38,941 nt of DNA from Prolixibacteraceae bacterium (GTDB taxonomy: Bacteria > Bacteroidota > Bacteroidia > Bacteroidales > Prolixibacteraceae): the NCBI GenBank assembly GCA_025355875.1, contig JANXYV010000098.1:1-38941 (forward strand), in the 5' to 3' direction. A program made the position numbers and the translations under genes. Numbering within the stretch: the stretch's first letter is position 1; each line of letters opens with the position of its first letter. The notes under the pieces are model-generated. The model had not been told where the DNA came from and ran no database searches. It saw only the letters and a list, made by a program, of their open reading frames with translations. Below, in pieces: positions 16,865 to 25,804 of the stretch.

Positions 16865-18054
16865 AGGATAAAGTTGTATTAGCATTCAGCGGAGGTTTGG
16901 ATACTTCGTATTGCGCCAAGTACCTTTCGGTTGAAAAAAATATGGATGTGAACACAGCCATTGCAAACACCGGCGGATTTAGTCAATCCGATTTGGACGC
17001 AGTAGAGAAAAAAGCATACCAACTGGGTGCAGTGAAACATGTTGCGCTCGACGTAACCGACGCGTATTATGAAAAAAGTATCAAATACATGGTTTTCGGA
17101 AATATTCTCCGAAACAATACTTACCCGATTTCAGTCAGTTCTGAACGTGTTTTTCAGGCCATTGCAATCATTGAATATGCTAAGCAAATCGGCGCCAAAT
17201 TCGTGGCACACGGAAGTACAGGCGCCGGAAACGACCAGGTTCGTTTCGATTTAACCTTCCAGATTCTGGCTCCGGAAATTGGCATCCTCACTCCTACCCG
17301 CGATCTGGAATTAAGCCGTCAGGAAGAAATTGACTACCTGAAAGCTCACGGAGTGGAAGCTGACTGGAAAAAGATGGATTACTCCATCAACAAAGGACTT
17401 TGGGGAACCAGCATCGGCGGAAAAGAAACTCTAAAATCGAACAAAACTCTTCCTGAAGAAGCATATCCTTCGCAACTCACAGAAACCGGAGAAAAAGAAA
17501 TTACCCTCTATTTTGTTGGAGGTGAGTTGAAAGGCGTGGATGGCAAACAATACGAGAATCCGGTGAACGCAATCCGTGCACTGGATAAACTTGCTTCGCC
17601 ATTTGCCATTGGCCGCGATATGCACATTGGCGATACCATCATTGGCATCAAAGGCCGTGTTGGTTTTGAAGCTTCCGCTCCGATCATCATTATTAAGGCA
17701 CACCAGATGCTCGAAAAACACACCCTCACCAAGTGGCAGCAATACTGGAAAGAACAGCTAGGCAACTGGTACGGAATGTTCCTCCACGAAGCTTTGTATT
17801 TCGAACCGGTAATGCGCGACATCGAAAAATTCCTCGAACACTCGCAGGAAACCGTAACCGGAAAAGTAATTGTGAAACTGAAACCATACAACTTCGTTCT
17901 GGTTGGCGTTGAATCTGATCACGATCTGATGCGTTCTGAATTCGGTGAATATGGCGAGAAAAATTCTGCCTGGACAGCCGATGATGTGAAAGGATTTACC
18001 AAAGTGCTTTCCACTTCGCTGAAAATTCACAATTCGGTGAATCACAGTTTTTAA
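16861..18054 (+). CDS. argG: Argininosuccinate synthase
   Basis: 397 residues, the family's normal length. ArgG joins citrulline and aspartate with ATP to make argininosuccinate. The N-terminal PP-loop AFSGGLDTSY (residues 8-17) binds ATP. The family segments AHGSTGAGNDQVRFD and SINKGLWGTSIGGKE are intact. It overlaps the GNAT gene by 4 bp, so the two are translationally coupled. Downstream is a perfect 26-bp hairpin before argC. The partner lyase gene argH is not in the window. Confidence 0.97.
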   Translation: MKDKVVLAFSGGLDTSYCAKYLSVEKNMDVNTAIANTGGFSQSDLDAVEKKAYQLGAVKHVALDVTDAYYEKSIKYMVFGNILRNNTYPISVSSERVFQAIAIIEYAKQIGAKFVAHGSTGAGNDQVRFDLTFQILAPEIGILTPTRDLELSRQEEIDYLKAHGVEADWKKMDYSINKGLWGTSIGGKETLKSNKTLPEEAYPSQLTETGEKEITLYFVGGELKGVDGKQYENPVNAIRALDKLASPFAIGRDMHIGDTIIGIKGRVGFEASAPIIIIKAHQMLEKHTLTKWQQYWKEQLGNWYGMFLHEALYFEPVMRDIEKFLEHSQETVTGKVIVKLKPYNFVLVGVESDHDLMRSEFGEYGEKNSAWTADDVKGFTKVLSTSLKIHNSVNHSF

Positions 18055-18069
18055 AAGATTAGCAATAAA

Positions 18070-18132
18070 GTCATCCCGAACTTGTTTCGGGATCTCAATT
18101 TTGATCAGATCCCGAAACAAGTTCGGGATGAC
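18070..18132. repeat. Perfect 26-bp inverted repeat between argG and argC
   Basis: Arms at 18070-18095 and 18107-18132 (beginning GTCATCCCGAACTTG) are exact complements around an 11-nt loop. The unit resembles a dispersed GTCATCCCGAAC...GTTCGGGATGAC repeat seen in many bacterial genomes. No T-run follows in the forward direction, so it is more likely a stable mRNA hairpin or processing site than a terminator. Confidence 0.7.
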
Positions 18133-18165
18133 ACTTCGATCAAGTTTTAAATAATAATTAAGAAA

Positions 18166-19134
18166 ATGATTAAAGTTGGAATAATAGGTGGAGCCGGATA
18201 TACAGCAGGAGAGCTCATTCGGATTTTACTGAATCACCCGCAGGCTGAACTGACTTTTGTACAAAGCAGCAGCAATTCCGATAATTTACTTTCGGACGTT
18301 CACACTGACCTGCTGGGAGATACGGATATTCGCTTCACCGCCAAAGCAGATTTTTCGATCATCGATGTGGCCTTTTTGTGCATGGGGCACGGAAAATCAA
18401 ATGAATTTATTCAGAAAAATACAATTCCTGAAAACGTGAAAATCATTGATTTGAGCCACGACTTCAGGCTCAAACGGGAAGGAAACAGCTTCGTTTATGG
18501 CTTGCCCGAATTGAATTGTGAGCTGATCAAAAAATCGAATCGCATTGCCAATCCGGGATGTTTTGCAACCGGAATTCAATTAGCCGTTTTGCCATTGGCT
18601 TCTGCCGGATTGATCAAAGACGAATTGCATATCCATGCAATTACCGGCTCAACTGGTGCCGGACAGGAACCGAGCAAAACCTCACATTTCAGCTGGAGAA
18701 ACAACAATGTTTCTGTTTACAAAGCATTCGAGCACCAGCATTTGGGAGAAATTGGCCAAAGTTTCAAACAACTTCAGCCCGATTTCACATACGACATCAA
18801 TTTTATTCCAATCAGGGGGAATCATACACGAGGCATCTTTGCTTCAGTTTATACCAAATTTGACGGTTCTTTAGAAGAAGCAATCAAGCTGTATCAGGAT
18901 TATTACGCTTCGCACCCGTTTGTAAATGTGAGTTTAAAAAATCCTGACTTGAAACAAGTGATAAACACCAACAAAGCAATTGTTTACCTCGAGAAACACG
19001 GAAATAAACTTATGATCCTTTCGGTAACCGATAATCTGCTGAAAGGCGCTTCGGGACAGGCCGTTCAGAACATGAATCTGATTTTTGGTCTGGAAGAAAC
19101 CACAGGTCTGAATTTGAAGGCGGTGGCGTTTTAA
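18166..19134 (+). CDS. argC: N-acyl-gamma-glutamyl-phosphate reductase
   Basis: 322 residues. This NADPH-dependent enzyme turns N-acylglutamyl phosphate (from ArgB) into the semialdehyde used by ArgD. The Rossmann motif GIIGGAGYTAGEL is at residues 5-17, the catalytic Cys132 is in NPGCFATGIQ, and the family His220 is in RGNHTRGI. Given the ArgF' type in this locus, the true substrate is probably the N-succinyl compound. A C/G-rich repeat begins 2 bp after its stop. It lies 111 bp after argG across the inverted repeat. Confidence 0.95.
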   Translation: MIKVGIIGGAGYTAGELIRILLNHPQAELTFVQSSSNSDNLLSDVHTDLLGDTDIRFTAKADFSIIDVAFLCMGHGKSNEFIQKNTIPENVKIIDLSHDFRLKREGNSFVYGLPELNCELIKKSNRIANPGCFATGIQLAVLPLASAGLIKDELHIHAITGSTGAGQEPSKTSHFSWRNNNVSVYKAFEHQHLGEIGQSFKQLQPDFTYDINFIPIRGNHTRGIFASVYTKFDGSLEEAIKLYQDYYASHPFVNVSLKNPDLKQVINTNKAIVYLEKHGNKLMILSVTDNLLKGASGQAVQNMNLIFGLEETTGLNLKAVAF

Positions 19135-19135
19135 T

Positions 19136-19170
19136 AGCCTCCCCCAACCCCTCCGAAGGAGGGGAGTTTT
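19136..19170. repeat. C/G-rich dispersed repeat after argC
   Basis: The sequence AGCCTCCCCCAACCCCTCC followed by GAAGGAGGGGAG forms a CCCCTCC/GGAGGGG stem with a GAA loop. It is the left flank of the inserted GIY-YIG gene. Confidence 0.65.
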
Positions 19171-19230
19171 GCAGCCTGCAAGACTGGAAAATATACAGAG
19201 ACAGATAGTTACTATTAAAATTGACTGAAA

Positions 19231-20046
19231 ATGGAGAGTATCAAACTTAATGACATTCTTAATCTTGAAAACTTATCGAACGTTAAAATCAGATTTAATT
19301 TGATGTTTGAACATAACTGGAATCCAATTGAGATTTTTAAGAATGGTGATTTTCGCGTTATGCTCAAAGGTCAATATTGGAATTACGAAAAGAGAAAATC
19401 TTTCAAGGACGGACAAATTACTGTAGGTTTGATACGAATAAAACCAAAAGAAAACTTATGGCTATTGTTTCATATTGGCAAGATAACCAAAGATTTAAAC
19501 GTATTTAATGGTATTGGATACGAATATGAAACGCTATCTGAATTTGAAAAATATTTTGGACGGCTAATCGTAAAGTTTGATAATAAAGCACAAACAATGA
19601 TTCGTAATGCAGAATCAGTAATTTACGATTGTGAGGTTGCTCAAATTTTGCCTGACACTTTTGATAATGACATTTTCCCTGGTTATGACAAAGTGAATAT
19701 TTCATGGGAAGAAATGTGTCGTGTTTTAGAAAAAGACAATTGGAAGACTTCACTTCAGAATCAAAAAGGAGTTTACCTTATCACTGATGTTTCGAATGGG
19801 AAAAAGTATGTTGGTTCAGCGTATGGCGAAAATATGATTTTAGGGCGCTGGAGAGCATATATCAAAACCGGACATGGTGGCAATTCTAAACTTAAAGCTC
19901 TGCCTTTTGATGACATTAAAAAGTATTTCAGATACTCAATTCTTGATATTTACAAGGCAACTACCAACGATCAATTAATTATCGAGAGGGAAAATTGGTG
20001 GAAAGAAGTTTTTCAAAGTAAAAGGTTTGGTTATAATGAAAATTAG
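19231..20046 (+). CDS. GIY-YIG domain protein inserted in the arg operon
   Basis: 271 residues. The C-terminal ~95 residues form a GIY-YIG nuclease-like domain: G180-V-Y182, then Y193-V-G195, Arg206/Arg208 (LGRWRAY), Glu252/Glu254 (IERENWW) and a terminal GYNEN. The N-terminal ~170 residues (EHNWNPIEIFKNGDFRVMLKGQYWNYEK and following) form a domain I do not recognise. The order of catalytic residues fits a functional nuclease. The gene is visibly more AT-rich than argC and argD on either side, has no role in arginine synthesis that I can name, and is flanked by two copies of the same repeat. It is probably a horizontally acquired cargo gene with unknown target. Confidence 0.7.
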   Translation: MESIKLNDILNLENLSNVKIRFNLMFEHNWNPIEIFKNGDFRVMLKGQYWNYEKRKSFKDGQITVGLIRIKPKENLWLLFHIGKITKDLNVFNGIGYEYETLSEFEKYFGRLIVKFDNKAQTMIRNAESVIYDCEVAQILPDTFDNDIFPGYDKVNISWEEMCRVLEKDNWKTSLQNQKGVYLITDVSNGKKYVGSAYGENMILGRWRAYIKTGHGGNSKLKALPFDDIKKYFRYSILDIYKATTNDQLIIERENWWKEVFQSKRFGYNEN

Positions 20047-20072
20047 ACATCAAATTTAGTATAAACATTTTT

Positions 20073-20110
20073 TAGCCTCCCCTTTCGGGGGAGGTTTGGA
20101 GGGGGCTTTT
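20073..20110. repeat. C/G-rich dispersed repeat that abuts the argD start
   Basis: A CCTCCCC/GGGGAGG stem with a TTTC loop is followed by TTTGGAGGGGGCTTTT, which ends exactly at the argD ATG (20111). The G-rich arm supplies GGAGG motifs at ribosome-binding-site distance. Confidence 0.65.
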
Positions 20111-21235
20111 ATGAATTTATTCGACGTATATCCGTTACTCGACATCACTCCCGTGAAGGGAGAAGGGTGCTACATGTGGGACGAAAACGGAACCAAATAT
20201 TTGGATTTGTACGGTGGTCATGCTGTAATTTCAGTAGGCCATTCACATACACATTATATCAAAAGAGTAACCGACCAATTAAACGAGATTGGTTTTTACT
20301 CCAATTCGGTACAGGTTCCGCAGCAGCAGGAACTCGCTGATAAACTCGGCCAGGTTTCCGGCTATCCTGATTACCAGCTTTTCCTGGTAAATTCAGGAGC
20401 AGAAGCCAACGAAAACGCGCTGAAACTGGCTTCTTTTGTGACCGGCCGAAAAAAAATTGTAAGTTTTAAAAAAGGATTCCACGGGCGCACTTCGGCAGCA
20501 GTTGCGGTAACTGACAATCCTAAACTTATTGCTCCGGTAAATGAAACTTCCAATGCCATTATTATTCCATTCAATAATCTGGAAATATTGGAAGAACAGC
20601 TAAAAACAAATGAAATTGCCGGAGTTATCATTGAAGGAATTCAGGGAATTGGAGGGATTCACGTTCCTGCTGAAGGCTTTCTGATTCAGGCCGAAAAGTT
20701 GTGTAAACAATACGGTGCACAGCTAATTCTGGACGAAATACAATCAGGATACGGTCGCAGCGGAAAATTCTTCGCGCACCAATATACCAGCGTAAAACCA
20801 GATTTAATTACGGTAGCTAAAGGAATGGGAAATGGTTTTCCGGTAGGTGCATTGCTCATTGCTCCTGAAATTAAGCCTTGGCATGGCATGCTTGGAACCA
20901 CTTTCGGTGGGAATTATTTGGCATGTGCCGCAAGTCTGGCTGTTCTGGAAATCATGGAAAATGAAAAACTGGTTGAGAATGCCGCTAAAGTAGGTGATTA
21001 CCTGATCAGTAAACTGAAGAAGTTTCCCCAAATCAAAGAAGTAAGAGGGCTCGGTTTAATGATCGGACTCGAATTTGACAATCAGATTAATGACATTCGT
21101 CATGTTTTATTAAATAAACATCATATTTTTACAGGAGTAAGTGGAACAAACACTATCCGCTTACTTTCTCCTTTAACTTTGACCAAACAACAAGCAGATA
21201 TTTTTGTTGAAGCTTTAGCTGAAACGATTGGATAA
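20111..21235 (+). CDS. argD: N-acylornithine aminotransferase
   Basis: 374 residues from the ATG at 20111; the frame extends back to a TTG at 20096 but that part is repeat sequence. This class III PLP aminotransferase converts the N-acyl semialdehyde from ArgC to N-acylornithine with glutamate as donor. Lys237 (VAKGMGNGFP) would bind PLP and Asp208 (LDEIQSGYGRSG) contacts its nitrogen. The NSGAEANENALK and FHGRTSAA motifs are intact. It is somewhat short for the family but complete. The start codon directly follows a repeat whose G-rich arm may act as Shine-Dalgarno. proC follows 14 bp later. Confidence 0.93.
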   Translation: MNLFDVYPLLDITPVKGEGCYMWDENGTKYLDLYGGHAVISVGHSHTHYIKRVTDQLNEIGFYSNSVQVPQQQELADKLGQVSGYPDYQLFLVNSGAEANENALKLASFVTGRKKIVSFKKGFHGRTSAAVAVTDNPKLIAPVNETSNAIIIPFNNLEILEEQLKTNEIAGVIIEGIQGIGGIHVPAEGFLIQAEKLCKQYGAQLILDEIQSGYGRSGKFFAHQYTSVKPDLITVAKGMGNGFPVGALLIAPEIKPWHGMLGTTFGGNYLACAASLAVLEIMENEKLVENAAKVGDYLISKLKKFPQIKEVRGLGLMIGLEFDNQINDIRHVLLNKHHIFTGVSGTNTIRLLSPLTLTKQQADIFVEALAETIG

Positions 21236-21249
21236 CAAAAATTAAAAAG

Positions 21250-22041
21250 ATGATTGACCAGAAAATTACCATTATTGGTGGAGGGAATCTCGGAGGTGCA
21301 GTTGCCTTTGGTTTAATAAAATCGAAGCAAATACAGCCATCGGCCTTAACGATTTCTGACCGTTACACAACTGTTCTAAAGAAATTTCAGGAACAAGGTG
21401 CAACTACGACTGATAACAATGTCGAGGCAGTCAGTAACGCCGACATTATTATACTGGCCATCAAACCCTATCAGGCTCAAGATATTCTGGAAGAAATCAA
21501 ACCTGTTTTGAACTCTAGTCAAATTCTGATTTCAGCAGTTGCAGGTTTGGGTCTTCTGAAACTTGAAGAGGCTTTGAGCACTTCGGGGGTGCAAACATTC
21601 AGGATCATGCCCAATACAGCCATTGCGATTCAGGAATCAATGACTATGATTTCGACTAATGTCAAATCGGAGGAACTGCGCAACCTGGTCGTTCACATCT
21701 TTGATCAATTAGGTAAAGCAATCATAATTTCTGAAGATCTGATGGCCGCGGCTACTGTGCTTGGCTCATGCGGTATCGCATTTGCGTTGCGGTATATCAG
21801 GGCTGCCATGCAGGGAGGAATTGAAATGGGTTTCAGTGCAGAAATGGCGCAATTCATTACCGCTCAAACCGTTAAAGGCGCTACCGGATTAATTCTTGAT
21901 TCAGGCAGACATCCGGAACAGGAGATTGACAAAGTGACTACTCCACGGGGAATCACCATTACCGGGTTGAATGAAATGGAACATAAGGGTTTCAGTTCTT
22001 CGTTGATTCAGGGATTGATCGCTTCGTTCAATAAATGTTGA
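21250..22041 (+). CDS. proC: Pyrroline-5-carboxylate reductase
   Basis: 263 residues. This is the last step of proline synthesis, reducing pyrroline-5-carboxylate with NAD(P)H. The N-terminal Rossmann motif is IIGGGNLGGAVAFG. The C-terminal family signature runs from KGATGLILDSGRHPEQ to the TTPRGITITGL motif. It overlaps proB by 7 bp, and lies 14 bp after argD, so proline and arginine genes are cotranscribed. Confidence 0.95.
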   Translation: MIDQKITIIGGGNLGGAVAFGLIKSKQIQPSALTISDRYTTVLKKFQEQGATTTDNNVEAVSNADIIILAIKPYQAQDILEEIKPVLNSSQILISAVAGLGLLKLEEALSTSGVQTFRIMPNTAIAIQESMTMISTNVKSEELRNLVVHIFDQLGKAIIISEDLMAAATVLGSCGIAFALRYIRAAMQGGIEMGFSAEMAQFITAQTVKGATGLILDSGRHPEQEIDKVTTPRGITITGLNEMEHKGFSSSLIQGLIASFNKC

Positions 22042-23138
22042 TTTTGAAAACAAATTTGCGCTATAAAAAAATAACTGTCAAGGTTGGCAGTAACGTTCTA
22101 ACCAAGTCTGACGGAACATTAAATGATACGAACATTTCTCATTTGGTAGATCAGCTTGCAAATCTGAATCAACAAGGAGTTGAAATTGTACTTGTCTCAT
22201 CGGGAGCGGTAGCTGCCGGACGTGGGGAAATCGGAAATGGCAGGAAACTGGATACTGTTTCTGCACGGCAGTTGTGGTCGGCAGTTGGTCAGGTAAAAAT
22301 GATCAACAGCTACGCAGAAGCATTCCGGAAGTATGGAATTTCATGCGCACAAGTTCTCACCACGAAAGAAAATTTCAGTGATCGGGTCCATTACCTGAAC
22401 ATGAAAAACTGTATTTCTACCTTGATTGAGAATAAGGTCATTCCAATTGTGAATGAGAATGATACGATATCGGTAACTGAATTGATGTTTACCGATAATG
22501 ACGAGCTTTCAGGATTGATTGCATCGATGGAAGATTCGGAAGCCTTGATTATTTTGAGCAATATTGATGGAATCTACGATGGATCTCCTGATCTGCTTGA
22601 ATCGAAGGTGATTCGCGAAATCACCTCCAAAAGCAAACCGTTGAATGAGGCAATTTCGACCAGTAAATCAAGTTTTGGTCGTGGGGGCATGTTGACCAAA
22701 TACCACATTGCCAAAAAAGTGGCCAAAGGTGGTATTAACGTTCACATTGCTAACGGAATGAAGGAAAATACGCTGCTCAAGATCATGAATCCGGCGGAAG
22801 ATTTTGTTCACACCACTTTCCTTTCGGATAAGAAAAAATCTTCGAATGTAAAAAAGTGGATTTCTTATTCCGAAAGTTTTGCCAAAGGCGAGTTGGCCGT
22901 AAATGACGGTGCCCGAAACGCGCTTCTTTCGAGCCAGGCCACCAGTCTTTTACCAGTCGGAGTAATTTCGATTGAAGGCACTTTTGAAAAAGGCGATCTG
23001 GTGAAAATAAAAGATGAAGAAGGAAATCTGATAGGAATCGGCAAATCGGAATACAACTCTGAAAAAGCTGAAAAATATATGGGAAATAAAAACAAAAAAG
23101 CAGTAGTTCATTACGATTATTTATATTTAATGGAATAA
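22035..23138 (+). CDS. proB: Glutamate 5-kinase with PUA domain
   Basis: 367 residues. This is the first, normally feedback-inhibited step of proline synthesis. An N-terminal amino-acid-kinase domain (TVKVGSNVL, VLVSSGAVAAGRGE, IVNENDTISVTEL, GRGGMLTKYHIAKK) is followed by a C-terminal PUA domain (from about residue 275, SYSESFAKGELAVNDGARNALL). The start lies inside proC (7-bp overlap). ProA follows after 134 bp that contain a repeat hairpin. Confidence 0.95.
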   Translation: MLILKTNLRYKKITVKVGSNVLTKSDGTLNDTNISHLVDQLANLNQQGVEIVLVSSGAVAAGRGEIGNGRKLDTVSARQLWSAVGQVKMINSYAEAFRKYGISCAQVLTTKENFSDRVHYLNMKNCISTLIENKVIPIVNENDTISVTELMFTDNDELSGLIASMEDSEALIILSNIDGIYDGSPDLLESKVIREITSKSKPLNEAISTSKSSFGRGGMLTKYHIAKKVAKGGINVHIANGMKENTLLKIMNPAEDFVHTTFLSDKKKSSNVKKWISYSESFAKGELAVNDGARNALLSSQATSLLPVGVISIEGTFEKGDLVKIKDEEGNLIGIGKSEYNSEKAEKYMGNKNKKAVVHYDYLYLME

Positions 23139-23230
23139 CAAAAATATTGACCCAGGACTTGTTTACTGAAATACCCTTTTCATAGACCCCTTTTAATTGC
23201 CCCCTGAGGCAAGACATTCCTGAGTTATAT

Positions 23231-23260
23231 TCCCCCTTCCTCCCCCGGAAGGGGGCTTTA
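23231..23260. repeat. C/G-rich dispersed repeat between proB and proA
   Basis: A perfect 9-bp stem CCCCCTTCC (23232-23240) and GGAAGGGGG (23247-23255), followed by CTTTATATTT. It belongs to the same family as the copies at 15865, 19136 and 20073. It could attenuate, or act as a terminator before, proA, which starts 13 bp later. Confidence 0.65.
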
Positions 23261-23272
23261 TATTTCTAAATT

Positions 23273-24523
23273 ATGACAGTAAAAGAGCAACTTACTTTGG
23301 TTTTAAAGGCCAGCCGGAAACTGAACCTTGTTTCAGTTGAGAAAATAAATCAGGTTTTACATGATGTAGCAGCTGCTGCAATCGATCATTCAGCGTTTAT
23401 CCTTCAGGAAAACACCAAAGATTTGAGTCGGATGGATCCAAATGATCCGAAGTACGACCGGTTGATGTTAACTGAGGATCGCCTTCTGGGAATTTCTTCC
23501 GATATGGTTAATGTTGCCTCGCTGCCCTCTCCTCTTGGCAGGATTTTAAGCGAAACCAGCCGACCCAATGGACTACATATCTCAAAAATAAGTGTGCCTT
23601 TCGGAGTTATCGGAATCATTTACGAAGCCCGACCGAATGTCACATTCGATGTATTTTCATTGTGCCTAAAATCTGGGAATTCCTGCGTTTTAAAGGGAGG
23701 AAGCGATGCTAACCACTCGAATGTGGCAATTGTAAAAGTGATTCAGGAAGTGCTCCGAAAACATGAAATGGATGAAAATATCCTTTCTTTACTTCCAAAC
23801 GACCGTCAAGCGACCAACGAATTGCTTCATGCGCATGGATTGGTTGATTTGATTATTCCGCGCGGATCGCAGAATTTGATCAATTTTGTCAGGGAAAACT
23901 CATCGATTCCGGTGATTGAAACCGGGGCAGGAATTTGCCATACTTATTTTGATGAGTTTGGTGATACTTGTAAAGGTCGTGATATCGTATACAATGCCAA
24001 AACACGACGTCCAAGTGTTTGCAATGCACTCGATTGCCTGATTATCCATCAGACCAGGTTAAAGGATTTGCCTGTTATTACAGAACTTTTGCCTCAAAGT
24101 CGGGTCGTTATTTTTGCTGATGAAAAAGCGTACCATGTTCTCGACGGAAAGTATCCGGCTGAATTGCTCGAACATGCTACCGAAGAATCATTTGGCACCG
24201 AATTTCTATCCTATAAAATGTCGATAAAAACGGTTGCTGATTTGGATGAAGCCTTGGATCATATTGCTCAATACAGCTCCAAACACTCCGAAGCAATTGT
24301 TTCCGGAAATCAGGAAGTACTTGAAATATTCCGCAAATCAGTTGATGCAGCCGCAATTTACTGCAATGTATCGACTGCGTTTACCGATGGTGCACAGTTT
24401 GGCCTGGAAGCCGAGATTGGTATTTCAACTCAAAAACTTCATGCCCGCGGACCGATGGCTCTCGAAGAGCTAACAAGCTACAAATGGATTGTGATTGGTG
24501 ACGGGCAGATCAGGGCGAAATAA
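23273..24523 (+). CDS. proA: Gamma-glutamyl phosphate reductase
   Basis: 416 residues. It reduces the product of ProB to glutamate semialdehyde, which cyclises to the ProC substrate. It has the aldehyde-dehydrogenase fold with the family motifs [17 protein letters not shown] and [11 protein letters not shown], and the catalytic thiol Cys250 in [12 protein letters not shown]. Length is normal and the frame is clean. The 5' untranslated stretch consists largely of the repeat hairpin ending 18 bp before the start. Confidence 0.96.
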   Translation: MTVKEQLTLVLKASRKLNLVSVEKINQVLHDVAAAAIDHSAFILQENTKDLSRMDPNDPKYDRLMLTEDRLLGISSDMVNVASLPSPLGRILSETSRPNGLHISKISVPFGVIGIIYEARPNVTFDVFSLCLKSGNSCVLKGGSDANHSNVAIVKVIQEVLRKHEMDENILSLLPNDRQATNELLHAHGLVDLIIPRGSQNLINFVRENSSIPVIETGAGICHTYFDEFGDTCKGRDIVYNAKTRRPSVCNALDCLIIHQTRLKDLPVITELLPQSRVVIFADEKAYHVLDGKYPAELLEHATEESFGTEFLSYKMSIKTVADLDEALDHIAQYSSKHSEAIVSGNQEVLEIFRKSVDAAAIYCNVSTAFTDGAQFGLEAEIGISTQKLHARGPMALEELTSYKWIVIGDGQIRAK

Positions 24524-24543
24524 GATCGGGAATAAGGAAAGGT

Positions 24544-24590
24544 TAACTTCAAACTCCGGAGGAGTGAAATATTTGTTGAATAAGATAAAC
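24544..24590. repeat. Relic of a third dispersed repeat family
   Basis: The core ACTCCGGAGGAGT (5-bp arms around GGA, 24553-24565) followed by GAAATATTTGTTGAATAAGA resembles the CAACTCCGGAGGAGTTGAAT unit that I recall as abundant in Bacteroidota intergenic DNA. It lies in the 251-bp gap between proA and argF', in which I see no gene and no clear promoter. Confidence 0.4.
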
Positions 24591-24774
24591 AAGAAAGTCG
24601 TCTGTGTGTTCACATTGCAAAAAGCAAAAAGCCCTTTTCCGACGAAACGAGATTCAACTTCCAAACTGAAGAAAAACACTTTCCAGATATGAAAATTGCT
24701 GTATCTTTATGCTACGACACATATCTAAATAAACCATTTCAAAACAATACATTCAGAAGATAAATAAGCCCAAA

Positions 24775-25722
24775 ATGAGACATTTCACATCGGTTCACGA
24801 CCTGGAAAACCTGGATGAAGCTTTAAAACTAGCTTTCGAAATCAAAAAATCTCCATATAAATATCAGGAACTGGGGAAGAATAAAACACTTTTGCTTGTT
24901 TTCTTTAACTCTAGTCTCCGCACCCGTTTAAGTACCCAGAAAGCCGGATTGAACCTGGGAATGAATGTCATTGTTTTCGATATTAACGAAGGTGGCTGGA
25001 AATTGGAAACCGAATTGGGCGTGATCATGGATGGCGACAAACCGGAGCATATTCGTGAGGCAGTGCCGGTTATCGGTCGATATTGCGACATAATTGGTGT
25101 CCGATCTTTCGCCAAGTTTGAAAGCCGGAAAGATGATTATGAGGAAAAAATCATTCAGCAATTTGTTGATTATTCTGGAGTTCCGGTGGTGAGTATGGAA
25201 GCAGCTACCCGTCATCCGCTGCAATCATTTGCCGACCAGTTGACCATCGAAGAATTCAAAACCAAAGCGCGGCCCAAAGTAGTTTTAAGTTGGGCCCCAC
25301 ATCCCCGAGCTTTACCCCAGGCTGTTCCGAACTCTTTTGTTGAATGGATGCGCCAAACCGATTATGAACTGGTAGTTACTCATCCTGAAGGTTACGAACT
25401 TGCTTCAGAATTCATGGGGAACGTGAAACCTGAATACGATCAGATGAAAGCATTTGAAGACGCAGATTTTATCTATGCAAAAAACTGGGCTTCCTATTCA
25501 GATTACGGAAAAATCCTTTCGAAAGATCGTTCATGGACTGTTTCTGAAAGGCAAATGGCAGTAACCAACCATGCAAAATTCATGCATTGTCTGCCGGTTC
25601 GGCGAAATATGATTGTGACCGACGAAGTGATTGACGGACCGAATTCAATCGTGATTCAGGAAGCAGAAAACCGTTTGTATTCGGCCCAGGCTGTATTAAA
25701 GATGATATTGGACAAATTATAA
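24775..25722 (+). CDS. argF': N-succinylornithine carbamoyltransferase (ArgF')
   Basis: 315 residues. This transcarbamylase uses carbamoyl phosphate from CarAB on an N-acylated ornithine. The carbamoyl-phosphate site is FNSSLRTRLST (residues 44-54). Further family segments are HPLQSFADQ and FMHCLPVRRN. Ordinary ornithine enzymes have STRTR here and a different second half; this one matches the acyl-ornithine branch. Residue 90 is Pro (GDKPEHIRE). As I recall the structural work on this family, Pro90 marks the succinylornithine enzyme of Bacteroides fragilis, while a Glu at that place (Glu92 in Xanthomonas) marks the acetylornithine enzyme. That makes succinyl intermediates likely for this pathway. 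Confidence 0.92.
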   Translation: MRHFTSVHDLENLDEALKLAFEIKKSPYKYQELGKNKTLLLVFFNSSLRTRLSTQKAGLNLGMNVIVFDINEGGWKLETELGVIMDGDKPEHIREAVPVIGRYCDIIGVRSFAKFESRKDDYEEKIIQQFVDYSGVPVVSMEAATRHPLQSFADQLTIEEFKTKARPKVVLSWAPHPRALPQAVPNSFVEWMRQTDYELVVTHPEGYELASEFMGNVKPEYDQMKAFEDADFIYAKNWASYSDYGKILSKDRSWTVSERQMAVTNHAKFMHCLPVRRNMIVTDEVIDGPNSIVIQEAENRLYSAQAVLKMILDKL

Positions 25723-25723
25723 T

Positions 25724-25782
25724 AGTTCGGAGTGTCCAGATTGCCTAAATTTTTGAATTAAAAACTCCAAGCGCTCCGAACT
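25724..25782. repeat. Inverted repeat between argF' and argB
   Basis: An 11-bp stem (AGTTCGGAGTG at 25724-25734, CGCTCCGAACT at 25772-25782, one G-T pair) around a 37-nt AT-rich loop. It begins just after the argF' stop. No T-run follows, so it is more likely an mRNA hairpin or repeat than a terminator. Confidence 0.5.
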
Positions 25783-25804
25783 CATAACTTCAGGCACTTA
25801 TTTT

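Noticed and set aside
24495-24692. A 65-codon frame in the proA-argF' gap
   Set aside because: It starts inside proA and crosses a repeat relic; Lys-rich with no domain or start signal.
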